Positions 50,877-59,308 are shown, counted from the first letter of the stretch. The stretch is DNA of 64,000 nt from Streptomyces sp. ISL-1 (GCF_018614585.1 NZ_JAGGOI010000019.1:90804-154803), one strand, 5' to 3'. Numbers and translations: made by a program. The notes: generated by a model not told the origin, from the sequence alone.

Positions 50877-52337
50877 ATGACCGAGCTTGTTGAACACGGA
50901 AAGCTGTTCATCGGCGGGGAGTTGACCGACCCCCTCGGCGACGACGTGATCGAGGTCGTCTCGCCGCACACCGAGCAGGTCATCGGGCGCGTTCCGCACG
51001 CCTCCCGCGCGGACGTCGACCGGGCGGTGGCCGCCGCCCGTAAGGCATTCGACGAAGGGCCCTGGCCGCGGGCGACGCTGGATGAGCGCATCGCGGTGGT
51101 GAGCCGGATCAAGGACGCGATCGCCGTGCGGCACGAGGAGATCGCCCGCTCCATCAGCTCGCAGAACGGCTCCCCGTACTCATGGAGCGTCCTCGCCCAG
51201 GCGCTCGGCGCGATGATGGTGTGGGACTGCGCGATCACGGTCGCGCGGGACTATCCGCACGAGGAGCGGCGGGCCGGAGTGCTCGGGCCGATCCTCGTAC
51301 GACGGGAGCCGGTGGGCGTCGTCGCGGCCGTCGTGCCGTGGAACGTCCCGCAGTTCACGGCCGCCGCCAAGCTGGGGCCGGCGCTGCTGGCCGGCTGCAC
51401 CGTGGTGCTCAAGCCCTCGCCCGAGTCGCCCCTCGACTCGTACATCCTCGGCGAGATCGCCAAGGAGGCCGGGCTGCCGGAGGGCGTCCTGTCGATCCTG
51501 CCCGCCGACCGGGAGGTGAGCGAGTACCTGGTCGGGCACCCCGGCGTCGACAAGGTGTCCTTCACGGGGTCGGTCGGTGCGGGCAGGCGGGTCATGGAGG
51601 TCGCCTCTCGCAATCTCACCCGCGTCACGCTGGAGTTGGGCGGCAAGTCCGCGGCGGTGATCCTGCCGGACGCGGATCTGGAGTCAACGGTCGCCGGGAT
51701 CGTGCCCGCCGCGTGGATGAACAACGGGCAGGCGTGCGTGGCCCAGACCCGCATCCTCGCGCCGCGCAGCCGCTACGACGAGATCGCCGAGGCGTTCGCG
51801 GCGGCGGCCTCCGCGCTGGTGGTGGGCGACCCGCTCGACGCGGCGACGCAGGTCGGGCCGCTGGTGGCCAGGCGCCAGCAGCAGCGCTCACTCGACTTCA
51901 TCAGGATCGGCCAGGAGGAAGGCGCCAAGATTCTCACCGGTGGCGGGCGTCCGGCCGGTCTGGAGCGGGGCTGGTACGTCGAGCCGACGCTCTTCGGCGG
52001 GGTCGACAACGCGATGCGCATCGCCCGGGAGGAGATCTTCGGGCCGGTGATCTGTCTGCTGCCGTACGGGGACGAGAGCGAGGCGGCGAAGATCGCGAAC
52101 GACTCCGACTACGGGCTCAGCGGCAGCGTCTGGACCGCGGACGTCGAGCGGGGCGTCGATTTCGCGCGGCGCGTCAGAACTGGGACATACAACGTCAATA
52201 CGTTCAGTCTCGATATGCTCGGGCCGTTCGGGGGCTATAAGAACTCGGGCCTTGGGCGGGAGTTCGGGCCCGAGGGGTACGCCTCGTACCTGGAGCACAA
52301 GATGATCCACCTGCCGACCGGGTACGGGAGTGAGTGA
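50877..52337 (+). CDS. Aldehyde dehydrogenase (NAD(P)+-dependent)
   Basis: 486 residues; GGGAGG ahead of ATG 50877. Catalytic residues are present: Asn156 in VPWNVPQF, Glu253 in TLELGGKSAA, Cys287 in NNGQACVAQTR; cofactor loop FTGSVGAGRRVM near 229. Family length is normal. It is translationally coupled to a 3Fe-4S ferredoxin gene (TGATG overlap) and lies behind a KstR-like palindrome. Oxidation of a steroid side-chain aldehyde to acid after CYP125-type hydroxylation is a reasonable guess; other aldehydes are possible. Confidence 0.92.
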   Translation: MTELVEHGKLFIGGELTDPLGDDVIEVVSPHTEQVIGRVPHASRADVDRAVAAARKAFDEGPWPRATLDERIAVVSRIKDAIAVRHEEIARSISSQNGSPYSWSVLAQALGAMMVWDCAITVARDYPHEERRAGVLGPILVRREPVGVVAAVVPWNVPQFTAAAKLGPALLAGCTVVLKPSPESPLDSYILGEIAKEAGLPEGVLSILPADREVSEYLVGHPGVDKVSFTGSVGAGRRVMEVASRNLTRVTLELGGKSAAVILPDADLESTVAGIVPAAWMNNGQACVAQTRILAPRSRYDEIAEAFAAAASALVVGDPLDAATQVGPLVARRQQQRSLDFIRIGQEEGAKILTGGGRPAGLERGWYVEPTLFGGVDNAMRIAREEIFGPVICLLPYGDESEAAKIANDSDYGLSGSVWTADVERGVDFARRVRTGTYNVNTFSLDMLGPFGGYKNSGLGREFGPEGYASYLEHKMIHLPTGYGSE

Positions 52338-52570
52338 TGGGTGACCGCTGGCACGTCGAGGTCGACCGGAGCGTGTGCATCGGCTCGGGCATGTGTGTGA
52401 GCCACGCTCCGGACGGGTTCGCGCTGGACTCGGCACGGCAGTCGCATCCGCAGACCGCCGACACCGACGCCAATGAGCAGATCCTGGCGGCGGCGGAGAA
52501 CTGTCCGGTGGAGGCGATCGCGATCAGGCTGCTGGAGAGCGGGGAGCCGGTCTTTCCGCCGGAGGACTAG
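52337..52570 (+). CDS. 3Fe-4S ferredoxin
   Basis: 77 residues; ATG 52337 shares one base with the aldehyde dehydrogenase stop. Cluster ligands CIGSGMC (the middle position of the 4Fe motif is Gly, so 3Fe-4S) and NCPVEAI. Small ferredoxins of this kind feed electrons to actinobacterial P450s. The CYP125-like P450 at 38469, under the same operator type, is the natural partner in this window. Confidence 0.92.
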   Translation: MGDRWHVEVDRSVCIGSGMCVSHAPDGFALDSARQSHPQTADTDANEQILAAAENCPVEAIAIRLLESGEPVFPPED

Positions 52571-52589
52571 GGGCTGCGGCGGGTGCGTT

Positions 52590-52735
52590 GTGCCACCCGC
52601 CGCTTCCCGGAACCGGGGGCTTCGCCCCCGGACCTGCGGTCCTCAAGCGCCGGACGGGCTGGAAGATCCTGTCCTCAAGCGCCGGTCGGGCTCGATATCC
52701 AGCCCCTCAAGCGCCGGGCGGGACGGCCTTTCCCG
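52590..52735. repeat. REP-like element: three units at an exact 32-bp period
   Basis: CCTCAAGCGCCGG followed by an N and CGGGC starts at 52641, 52673 and 52705, exactly 32 bp apart, after a GGGGGCTTCGCCCCC hairpin at about 52616. The third unit runs into the last codons of kstR (stop 52707-52709). Confidence 0.82.
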
Positions 52736-53354
52736 CCCCTCCCGGCTGAGTCCCGGTCAGGTCGATCAGGCGGCACACCGTCTCGATGTCGATCTTCACC
52801 TGGGCGATCGACGCCCGGCCCGACAGCCAGGTGATCAGCGCCGAGTGCCAGGTGTGCTCGATCACGCGGACCGCGGAGAGCTGCTCCGGCGTCGGGTTCT
52901 CCAGACCCATCGCGTCCAGGATGATCGCCGTCGTCTGCCGGGACACCGTGTCCACTTCGGGGCTCACGCTGCGGTCCGCGAAGGTCAGCGCCCGCACCAT
53001 CGCGTCCGCGAGCTGCGGCTCCCGCTGCAGCGCGCGGAACGCCCGCATCAGCGTCTCGGCGACCCGCTCCGCCGCGCTGTCCCCGGCCGGGGGCCGCTTG
53101 CGCAGCGTCGTGTGCATGTGCTGGAGCTGGTCCTGCATGGTGGCGACCAGCAGATGGATCTTGGAGGGGAAGTAGCGGTAGAGCGTGCCGAGCGCGACGG
53201 ACGAGGATTCGGCGACCTCGCGCATCTGCACCGCGTCGAAGCCGCCCCGGCTGGCCAGCTGCGCGCTGGCGTGCAGGATGCGACGCCGGCGCGCCTCCTG
53301 GCGTTCTGTCAGGGGCGAGGACGCCGGCCCCGCGGACTTGGCTTCCGCTTTCAT
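52707..53354 (-). CDS. kstR: KstR-like TetR repressor of steroid catabolism
   Basis: 215 residues from ATG 53352-53354. The helix-turn-helix RRRILHASAQLASRGGFDAV, QMREVAESSSVALGTLYRYF, PSKIHLLVATM is close to mycobacterial KstR (there VQMRAVADRADVAVGTLYRY, then FPSKVHLL). The ligand half AMVRALTFADRSVSPEVDTV and VIEHTWHSALITWLSGRASI also follow KstR. KstR represses cholesterol genes until a steroid CoA thioester binds. A perfect KstR box at 53487-53500 upstream implies autoregulation. Boxes also precede the P450, thiolase, MBL and aldehyde dehydrogenase genes. Confidence 0.82.
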   Translation of the reverse strand: MKAEAKSAGPASSPLTERQEARRRRILHASAQLASRGGFDAVQMREVAESSSVALGTLYRYFPSKIHLLVATMQDQLQHMHTTLRKRPPAGDSAAERVAETLMRAFRALQREPQLADAMVRALTFADRSVSPEVDTVSRQTTAIILDAMGLENPTPEQLSAVRVIEHTWHSALITWLSGRASIAQVKIDIETVCRLIDLTGTQPGGAGKAVPPGA

Positions 53355-53486
53355 GTGTCCCGTTCCACGCGCGAGTCCGGATCGCACAGCATGGCAGCGT
53401 GCCCGTCGTGGCGCGAATCACCTGATCCGGCCCTCACAGCGGCGGCTACCTGCGGGTAGATTCGAAGCTCCTTGAACGATCAAGTC

Positions 53487-53500
53487 TGTAACTTGTTCTA
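53487..53500. promoter_or_regulatory. KstR box between kstR and the glycosyltransferase operon
   Basis: TGTAACTTGTTCTA is a full match to TnnAACnnGTTnnA. It is 133 bp upstream of kstR and 55 bp upstream of the glycosyltransferase start, so it may control both. Confidence 0.8.
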
Positions 53501-53554
53501 GATTAGCGCGAGCGGTTACGCTCCGGCGAAAACGCAGTGAGAAGGGGGCCGTGC

Positions 53555-54919
53555 GTGACCGCTGAGGCCATAGAGGCCGGCCCTCGTTCGGGCCCGTCCG
53601 GGGCGTCGTCCAGGCGCCCGTCCGGCGGTGACGGTCCGCTGCGCATCGCGCTCCTCACCTACAAGGGCAACCCCTTCTGCGGCGGTCAGGGCGTCTATGT
53701 CCGGCACCTTTCGCGCGAGCTCGCCCGGCTCGGCCACAGCGTCGAGGTGATCGGCGCGCAGCCCTATCCCGTACTGGACGAAGGCGTGCCGCTCACCGAG
53801 CTGGGCAGCCTGGACCTTTACCGGAGCCCGGACCCGTTCCGTACGCCGAAGCCCGGCGAGTACCGCGACTGGATCGACGCGGTCGAGGTCGCGACGATGT
53901 GGACCGGCGGCTTCCCCGAACCACTGACCTTCTCGCTCCGCGCCCGGCGCCATCTGGCAGCGCGGCGCGGGCAGTTCGACGTCATCCATGACAACCAGAC
54001 GCTCGGGTACGGGCTGCTGGCCGACCTCGGTGCGCCGCTGGTCACCACCATCCACCACCCGATCACGGTCGACCGTCAGTTGGAGCTGGACGCGGCGGAC
54101 GGCTGGCGGCGACGGGCGTCGGTGCGGCGCTGGTACGGCTTCACGCGGATGCAGAAGCGGGTGGCCCGGCGGCTGCCGTCCGTGCTGACCGTCTCCGGCT
54201 CCTCGCAGCAGGAGATCGTGGACCACCTCGGTGTGCGGCGCGATCGCGTCCACGTCGTGCACATCGGGGCCGATACGGAACTGTGGTCGCCCGACCCGGC
54301 GGTGGCGGAGGTACCCGGCCGGATCGTCACCACGTCCAGCGCGGACGTCCCGCTGAAGGGCCTCGTGCACCTGGTCGAGGCGCTGGCGAAGCTCCGCACG
54401 GAGAACCCCGCCGCGCATCTCGTCGTCGTCGGCAAGCGCGCGGAGGACGGGCCGGTCGCGCAGCTCATCGAGCGGTACGGGCTCGAGGACGCGGTCGAGT
54501 TCGTCAAGGGGATCACGGACGCGGAACTGGTCGACCTGGTACGGAGCGCGCAGATCGCATGCGTGCCGTCGCTGTACGAGGGCTTCTCGCTGCCCGCGGC
54601 GGAGGCGATGGCGACGGGGACACCGCTCGTCGCCACGACCGGGGGTGCGATTCCGGAGGTGGCCGGGCCGGACGGGCAGACGTGCCTGGCGGTGCCACCG
54701 GGTGACGCGGGGGCACTGGCGGCGGCGCTGGGCCGGCTGCTGGGCGATCCCGAGCTGCGTGTACGGCTGGGGGCGGCGGGCCGGGAGCGGGTGCTGGCCC
54801 GGTTCACCTGGCGCCAGGCGGCGATCGGCACGGCTGACCACTACCGCGAGGCGATCGCGTCCAGGCAGACCTCAGTCCGCTCCGCGGCCCCGTCTCCCGC
54901 CCGTTCCGCGGCCGCGTGA
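53555..54919 (+). CDS. GT4-family glycosyltransferase
   Basis: 454 residues from GTG 53555 with GAAGGGGG upstream. N-terminal domain: IALLTYKGNPFCGGQGVYVR (Gly-rich acceptor loop, about 36-52). Between domains, VHIGADTELWSPD. C-terminal donor domain: TSSADVPLKGLVHLVEALAK (Lys), VPSLYEGFSLPAAEAMATGT (E-x7-E, about 340-359) and the closing ATTGGAIPE. Retaining GT-B enzymes of this family use nucleotide sugars. It leads an operon with a methyltransferase and a toroid protein; acceptor unknown, possibly a lipid. N-terminus has about 30 disordered residues. Confidence 0.92.
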   Translation: MTAEAIEAGPRSGPSGASSRRPSGGDGPLRIALLTYKGNPFCGGQGVYVRHLSRELARLGHSVEVIGAQPYPVLDEGVPLTELGSLDLYRSPDPFRTPKPGEYRDWIDAVEVATMWTGGFPEPLTFSLRARRHLAARRGQFDVIHDNQTLGYGLLADLGAPLVTTIHHPITVDRQLELDAADGWRRRASVRRWYGFTRMQKRVARRLPSVLTVSGSSQQEIVDHLGVRRDRVHVVHIGADTELWSPDPAVAEVPGRIVTTSSADVPLKGLVHLVEALAKLRTENPAAHLVVVGKRAEDGPVAQLIERYGLEDAVEFVKGITDAELVDLVRSAQIACVPSLYEGFSLPAAEAMATGTPLVATTGGAIPEVAGPDGQTCLAVPPGDAGALAAALGRLLGDPELRVRLGAAGRERVLARFTWRQAAIGTADHYREAIASRQTSVRSAAPSPARSAAA

Positions 54920-55169
54920 GTTCCCCGATGACCCGCCCCGCCCGCCAAGCCCACCAGGCCCGCCAAGTCCTGACCGCCGGCCGCACCGTGGCCGAAAGGG
55001 GTGCCCCGGTGACAGGGCACCAGCCGGCCGCCCGCGTCCAGTGCTCCGGCCCCCGGGCCGCCCGCCGCCGCGTGGCACAACGTATTGTCTGGGCGGCGTG
55101 CGTCCAGGGTGCTCCCCGCTCCGCGGCCACAGGAACTGGTTCCTCCGACCTCGAAGGCAGGCCGACCCC
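54920..55169. other. Intergenic space inside the GT4 operon
   Basis: 250 bp. A GTG overlapping the glycosyltransferase stop opens a frame to 55176, but it is Ala/Arg-rich with poor codon bias, so I do not call it. Small CCCGCCAAG direct repeats at 54939-54970. An internal promoter for the next two genes is possible. Confidence 0.45.
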
Positions 55170-55904
55170 GTGCTGACCGTCGACTTCTCCCGCTTTCCGC
55201 TCGCCGCAGGCGACCGTGTGCTCGACCTCGGTTGTGGCGCCGGGCGGCACGCGTTCGAGTGCTACCGGCGCGGTGCGCAGGTCGTGGCGCTCGACCAGAA
55301 CGGCGAGGAGATCCGCGAGGTCGCCAAGTGGTTCGCCGCGATGAAGGACGCGGGGGAGGCGCCCGAGGGCGCGACCGCCACCGCCATGGAGGGCGACGCG
55401 CTCAACCTCCCCTTCCCCGACGAGTCGTTCGACGTCGTGATCATCTCGGAGGTGATGGAGCACATCCCGGACGACAAGGGCGTGCTCGCCGAGATGGTCC
55501 GGGTCCTCAGGCCCGGCGGGCGCATCGCCGTCACCGTCCCCCGCTACGGCCCCGAGAAGATCTGCTGGGCGCTCAGCGACGCGTACCACGAGGTCGAGGG
55601 CGGCCACATCCGCATCTACAAGGCCGACGAGCTGCTGGGCAAGATGCGGGAGGCCGGGCTCAAGCCGTACGGCACGCACCACGCGCACGCGCTCCACTCG
55701 CCCTACTGGTGGCTCAAGTGCGCCTTCGGCGTGGACAACGACAAGGCCCTGCCGGTCAAGGCGTACCACCAGCTGCTCGTCTGGGACATCATGAAGAAGC
55801 CACTGGCCACGCGCCTCGCCGAGCAGGCGCTCAACCCGCTGATCGGCAAGAGTTTCGTGGCGTACGCCACCAAGCCGCATCTGCCCGCGGCGGCCGCCAA
55901 GTGA
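55170..55904 (+). CDS. Class I SAM-dependent methyltransferase
   Basis: 244 residues from GTG 55170. SAM motif I VLDLGCGAGRHAFECYRRGA (about 18-37), motif II region ALDQNGEE, motif VIISEVMEHIPDDKGVLAEM and post-motif LRPGGRIAVTVPRYGP. C-terminal part HAHALHSPYWWLKCAFGVDN (about 180) is unusual for small-molecule methyltransferases and gives a large hydrophobic acceptor pocket. Stop overlaps the next start (GTGA). Substrate unknown; it probably modifies the product of the neighbouring glycosyltransferase. Confidence 0.9.
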   Translation: MLTVDFSRFPLAAGDRVLDLGCGAGRHAFECYRRGAQVVALDQNGEEIREVAKWFAAMKDAGEAPEGATATAMEGDALNLPFPDESFDVVIISEVMEHIPDDKGVLAEMVRVLRPGGRIAVTVPRYGPEKICWALSDAYHEVEGGHIRIYKADELLGKMREAGLKPYGTHHAHALHSPYWWLKCAFGVDNDKALPVKAYHQLLVWDIMKKPLATRLAEQALNPLIGKSFVAYATKPHLPAAAAK

Positions 55905-56971
55905 CCTCTCCCGGCCGTACGGAGCATCTCGTCCTGCCCGGGGTTCTCACCGCGGAGGAAGCCGCCGAGACAGTCGCGGGGATTCTCGCCGGGCAGCGCG
56001 AGGACGGCGCGATCCCGTGGTTCCGCGGGCACCACCTCGACCCGTGGGACCACACCGAGGCCGCCATGGCGCTGGACGCGGCGGGCGAGCACGAGGCCGC
56101 GGCCCGTGCGTACGAGTGGCTGGCACGGCACCAGAACCAGGACGGGTCCTGGTACGCCGCGTACCACGACGGCGACGCGGACCACCCCACCGACCGTGGC
56201 CGCGAGACGAACTTCTGCGCGTACGTCGCCGTCGGCGTCTGGCACCACTACCTCGCCACCGGCGACGATGCGTTCCTCGACCGGATGTGGCCGACCGTGT
56301 TCGCCGCGATCGAGTTCGTACTGGAGCTGCAGCAGCCCGGCGGCCAGATCGGCTGGAAGCGGGAGGCGGACGGCACCCCGCTGAACGACGCGCTGCTCAC
56401 CGGCAGTTCGTCCGTCCACCAGGCGCTGCGCTGCGCGCTGGCGATCGCCGAGGAGCGCGAAGAGCCGCAGCCCGACTGGGAGTTGGCGGCGGGTGCGCTC
56501 GCGCACGCGATATGCCGGCACCCCGAGCGCTTCCTCGACAAGAGCCGCTATTCCATGGACTGGTACTACCCGATCCTCGGGGGCGCGCTGACGGGAGTGG
56601 ACGCAAAGTCCCGTATCGAGCAGAGCTGGGACGATTTCGTGGTCCCCGGCCTCGGAGTGCGGTGCGTGCTGCCCAACCCGTGGGTGACCGGCGGTGAGAG
56701 CTGCGAACTGGCTCTGGCTCTATGGGTGATGGGCGAGTCCGACCGGGCGCTGGAGATCCTCCAGTCCCTCAAGCATCTGCGTGCCGAGGGCGGCATGTAC
56801 TGGACGGGGTACGTCTTCGAGGGAAGCCCGGCCATGTGGCCGGAGGAACTCACCACCTGGACGGCGGGATCGCTGCTGCTGGCGGTGGCCGCGCTCGGGG
56901 GGGACGAGGCGACCACCGCCGTCTTCGGGGGGGAACGGCTGCCGCGCGGGCTGGCGCCCGACTGCTGCTGA
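55901..56971 (+). CDS. Alpha/alpha-toroid (prenyltransferase/squalene-oxidase-like) protein
   Basis: 356 residues from GTG 55901. Toroid repeats include AGILAGQREDGAIPWFRGHH, LDPWDHTEAAMALDAAGEH, YEWLARHQNQDGSWYAAYHD (QW-type), and later YWTGYVFEGSPAMWPEEL. It has no signal peptide and no Asp-rich cyclase motif. Similar (alpha/alpha) folds occur in glycoside hydrolases and terpene enzymes; the many His/Trp/Asp residues in loops (DHTEAAMA, HLDPW, DWYYPI) favour an enzyme. Coupled to the methyltransferase. Probably part of a lipid or glycan pathway. Confidence 0.78.
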   Translation: MTSPGRTEHLVLPGVLTAEEAAETVAGILAGQREDGAIPWFRGHHLDPWDHTEAAMALDAAGEHEAAARAYEWLARHQNQDGSWYAAYHDGDADHPTDRGRETNFCAYVAVGVWHHYLATGDDAFLDRMWPTVFAAIEFVLELQQPGGQIGWKREADGTPLNDALLTGSSSVHQALRCALAIAEEREEPQPDWELAAGALAHAICRHPERFLDKSRYSMDWYYPILGGALTGVDAKSRIEQSWDDFVVPGLGVRCVLPNPWVTGGESCELALALWVMGESDRALEILQSLKHLRAEGGMYWTGYVFEGSPAMWPEELTTWTAGSLLLAVAALGGDEATTAVFGGERLPRGLAPDCC

Positions 56972-56989
56972 GCCATTGCGGTCAGGGCA

Positions 56990-57283
56990 TCAGTGGCGGC
57001 GCATGCGGCCGGCCACCGCGTGGCCGACGAAGAGGTAGACCACGGCGGCGAGGCCGTAGCCGGCGACGACTCGCGCCCATGCTTCGTCGAAGGTGAACAG
57101 GTCGTATGACCAGCCGGCGAGCCAGCGCGCGACATCCTGGACGAAGACCACCAGGTCGTTGGCGCGGTTGGCGTCCAGCAGATACATCAGGATCCAGAGG
57201 CCGATGATGAAGGCCATGACATCGGCAACGATCGCTATGACCATCGCGGCCTGATTCGTTCCCTTGCTGTGACTGAGGCTCAT
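56990..57283 (-). CDS. Small two-helix membrane protein
   Basis: 97 residues from ATG 57281-57283; ATG 57287-57289 gives two more. Two hydrophobic segments (about 15-36 AMVIAIVADVMAFIIGLWIL; about 74-92 VVAGYGLAAVVYLFVGHAVA) flank a soluble amphipathic stretch DVARWLAGWSYDLFTFDEAW. Many Streptomyces genomes encode this form. No ribosome site is obvious, so the start is unsure. Function unknown; it faces the GT4 operon tail to tail. Confidence 0.7.
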   Translation of the reverse strand: MSLSHSKGTNQAAMVIAIVADVMAFIIGLWILMYLLDANRANDLVVFVQDVARWLAGWSYDLFTFDEAWARVVAGYGLAAVVYLFVGHAVAGRMRRH

Positions 57284-57360
57284 ATGCATCTGGTTGCCGC
57301 TTGTGAGCGTGTGAAACCCCTCCGATTCCGCCCGAGCTGAATTTTCCCAGTCGCCCGGGC

Positions 57361-58371
57361 CTACGAGACCAACTCGGCCAGGACCCGGAGGGTGTGCGGG
57401 TCAGGGGCCGTCACCAGCAGGTCGGTGACCGGGCCCTTGCGCCACAGTTCCAGGCGTTCGGCGATCCGCTGCCGCGGTCCGACGAGTGAGATCTCGTCGG
57501 CGAAGGCGTTGGGGACGGCGAGGACGGCCTCCTCGCGGCGGCCGTCGGCGAACAGCTGCTGGATGTGCCGGGCCTCGGACGCGTACCCCATACGCGCCAT
57601 CAGGTCGGCGTGGAAGTTACGGGCCGCGTGCCCCATGCCGCCGATGTAGAAGCCGAGCATCGCCTTGACCGGAAGCAGCCCCTCGGCGACGTCGTCGCAG
57701 ACCTTGGCGCGGGCCATCGGCGCGATCAGGAAGCCGTCGGGCAGGTCGGTGAGGGAAGCCCCGTACACATCCGTGCGCAGTGGCGACCAGTACAGCGGGA
57801 GCCAGCCGTCCGCGATGCGCGTCGTCTGCGAGATGTTCTTCGGCCCTTCGGCGCCCAGCAGTACGGGCAGGGAGGCACGCAGCGGATGCGTGATGGGCTT
57901 GAGCGGTTTGCCGAGACCGCTGCCGTCCGCGCCGGTGTACGGATGGGAGTGGAAGCGGCCCGCCAGCTCAACAGGGGCCTCGCGCCTGAGGACTTGGCGA
58001 ATCACGTCGACGTACTCGCGGGTCGCCGTCAGCGGGCTCTTCGGGAAGGGGCGGCCGTACCAGCCCTCCACCACCTGCGGCCCCGACAGGCCGAGCCCGA
58101 GCATCATCCGGCCGCCGGAGAGATGGTCCAGGGTGAGCGCGTGCATGGCGGTGGCGGTGGGCGTGCGGGCGGCCATCTGGGCCACTGCCGTGCCGAGCCG
58201 GATGCGGGAGGTGTGCGCCGCGATCCAGGTGAGGGGGGTGAAGGCGTCGGAGCCCCAGGCCTCGGCGGTCCACACGGAGTGGTAGCCGAGCCGCTCGGCC
58301 TCGCGGGCGAGTTCCAGATGGCCGGGGTCGGGGCCGCGGCCCCAATAGCCGAGTGCGAGGCCGAGTCGCAT
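57361..58371 (-). CDS. LLM-class (F420-dependent) oxidoreductase
   Basis: 336 residues from ATG 58369-58371. TIM-barrel luciferase-like motifs: MRLGLALGYWGRGPDPGHLE, REAERLGYHSVWTAEAWGSD, the strand RIRLGTAVAQMAARTPTATA and LSGGRMMLGLGLSGPQVVEG. This matches the F420-dependent group common in actinobacteria that reduces or oxidises lipid-like and steroid-like compounds. A 19-bp palindrome 25 bp upstream suggests a repressor. It is near the KstR regulon but its operator is of another type. Confidence 0.92.
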   Translation of the reverse strand: MRLGLALGYWGRGPDPGHLELAREAERLGYHSVWTAEAWGSDAFTPLTWIAAHTSRIRLGTAVAQMAARTPTATAMHALTLDHLSGGRMMLGLGLSGPQVVEGWYGRPFPKSPLTATREYVDVIRQVLRREAPVELAGRFHSHPYTGADGSGLGKPLKPITHPLRASLPVLLGAEGPKNISQTTRIADGWLPLYWSPLRTDVYGASLTDLPDGFLIAPMARAKVCDDVAEGLLPVKAMLGFYIGGMGHAARNFHADLMARMGYASEARHIQQLFADGRREEAVLAVPNAFADEISLVGPRQRIAERLELWRKGPVTDLLVTAPDPHTLRVLAELVS

Positions 58372-58395
58372 ACCGAGTCCCCTCTGCCCGTACGT

Positions 58396-58414
58396 TTCTG
58401 ACGGGGCGTCAGAA
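58396..58414. promoter_or_regulatory. Palindromic operator before the LLM gene
   Basis: TTCTGACGGGGCGTCAGAA, perfect 8-bp arms with a 3-bp centre, 25 bp upstream of the start. This TGACG-NNN-CGTCA form is typical of TetR-family operators; the regulator is not in the window. Confidence 0.75.
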
Positions 58415-58422
58415 TACGTCAA

Positions 58423-58452
58423 CGGCCCCCCGCCCGGAAGGGCGAGGGGCCG
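58423..58452 (-). terminator. Terminator after the DUF5336-like gene
   Basis: CGGCCCC/GGGGCCG arms with an inner CGCCC/GGGCG stem and GGAA loop, 31 bp beyond the minus-strand stop at 58484. Confidence 0.7.
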
Positions 58453-58483
58453 CTGAACGGACCGTGTGCGTCAGCCGATTGCG

Positions 58484-59308
58484 TCAGCCGCGCTGGATGC
58501 CCGAGGTGTCCTGCAGGATGCCACGGCGGCCGTCCTGCGTCTGGGCGATGAGGCCGGGACCGCGCTGCTCGACCGCGAGGTACCAGGTGCCCGGCGCGAG
58601 TTCGGCGATCGGGGTCGGCGCACCGTCCTCGCCGTACAGCGGACGGGCCACCGGAACCGCGAACCAGAACGGCGTGAAGTCGGCGGGGCCGCCGGCCTGC
58701 TGCGGCGCGGCCGGGGCCGGCTGCTGCTGACCCGGGTGCTGCTGGGCGCCGTACGGCTGGGGCTGACCCGGCTGCGCGCCGTAGGGCTGCTGCTGGGCGC
58801 CCGGGTAGCCGTAGCCGCCGGGGGCGCCGGGCTGCGTGCCGTACGGGTTCGCGGCCGGCTTCGGGGCGCCGATGAGCGGGGCCTTGAAGACCGGGACGAT
58901 CAGGGAGCAGACGGCGCCGGCCGCGAGGAGGAGCGCCGCGATGAAGCCGAGGATCAGGCCGGTGCCGGCGTCGACGCTGCCGCCGACGTCCAGGGAGCCC
59001 GCCGGGTCGAAGATCGCGCCGAGCGCGCTCCACGCGGTGAAGACGGTCAGGGCAACACCGAGCTGACCGAGGTCGAACCCGATGACCTTCGGCGGCTGGG
59101 GCAGCGCGCGGGAGATGACGATCAGCGCCGCACCGATGATGCCGGCCAGGTAGACACCAAGGAGCAGGGAACCGTTGTCCCAGGCGGTCGGCACGTCGTC
59201 GCAGTTGTTGCCGGAGCAGTCGAACGTGTCGAGGAACGAGGCGATGAACAGCAACACCGCTGCTCCGATCACCACGCCATCGCCTCGAGTGAGGGAGCGG
59301 ATGTTCAC
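58484..59308 (-). CDS. DUF5336-like membrane protein with Pro/Gln-rich region
   Basis: 274 residues from GTG 59306-59308. Four membrane helices (about 12-28, 48-68, 82-100, 118-140), with FDCSGNNCDD in the first loop giving an external disulfide. Then a low-complexity PGAQQQPYGAQPGQPQPYGA region (about 155-200) and a folded end FAVPVARPLYGEDGAPTPIA, where a short beta domain finishes with the sequence DGRRGILQDTSGIQ. It is like streptomycete membrane proteins that line up with DUF5336. Role unknown. Confidence 0.75.
   Translation of the reverse strand: MNIRSLTRGDGVVIGAAVLLFIASFLDTFDCSGNNCDDVPTAWDNGSLLLGVYLAGIIGAALIVISRALPQPPKVIGFDLGQLGVALTVFTAWSALGAIFDPAGSLDVGGSVDAGTGLILGFIAALLLAAGAVCSLIVPVFKAPLIGAPKPAANPYGTQPGAPGGYGYPGAQQQPYGAQPGQPQPYGAQQHPGQQQPAPAAPQQAGGPADFTPFWFAVPVARPLYGEDGAPTPIAELAPGTWYLAVEQRGPGLIAQTQDGRRGILQDTSGIQRG

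Noticed and set aside
54916..55176. 86-codon ORF overlapping the GT4 stop
   Set aside because: Ala/Arg-rich text and poor codon use; the overlap GTGA occurs by chance in this frame.
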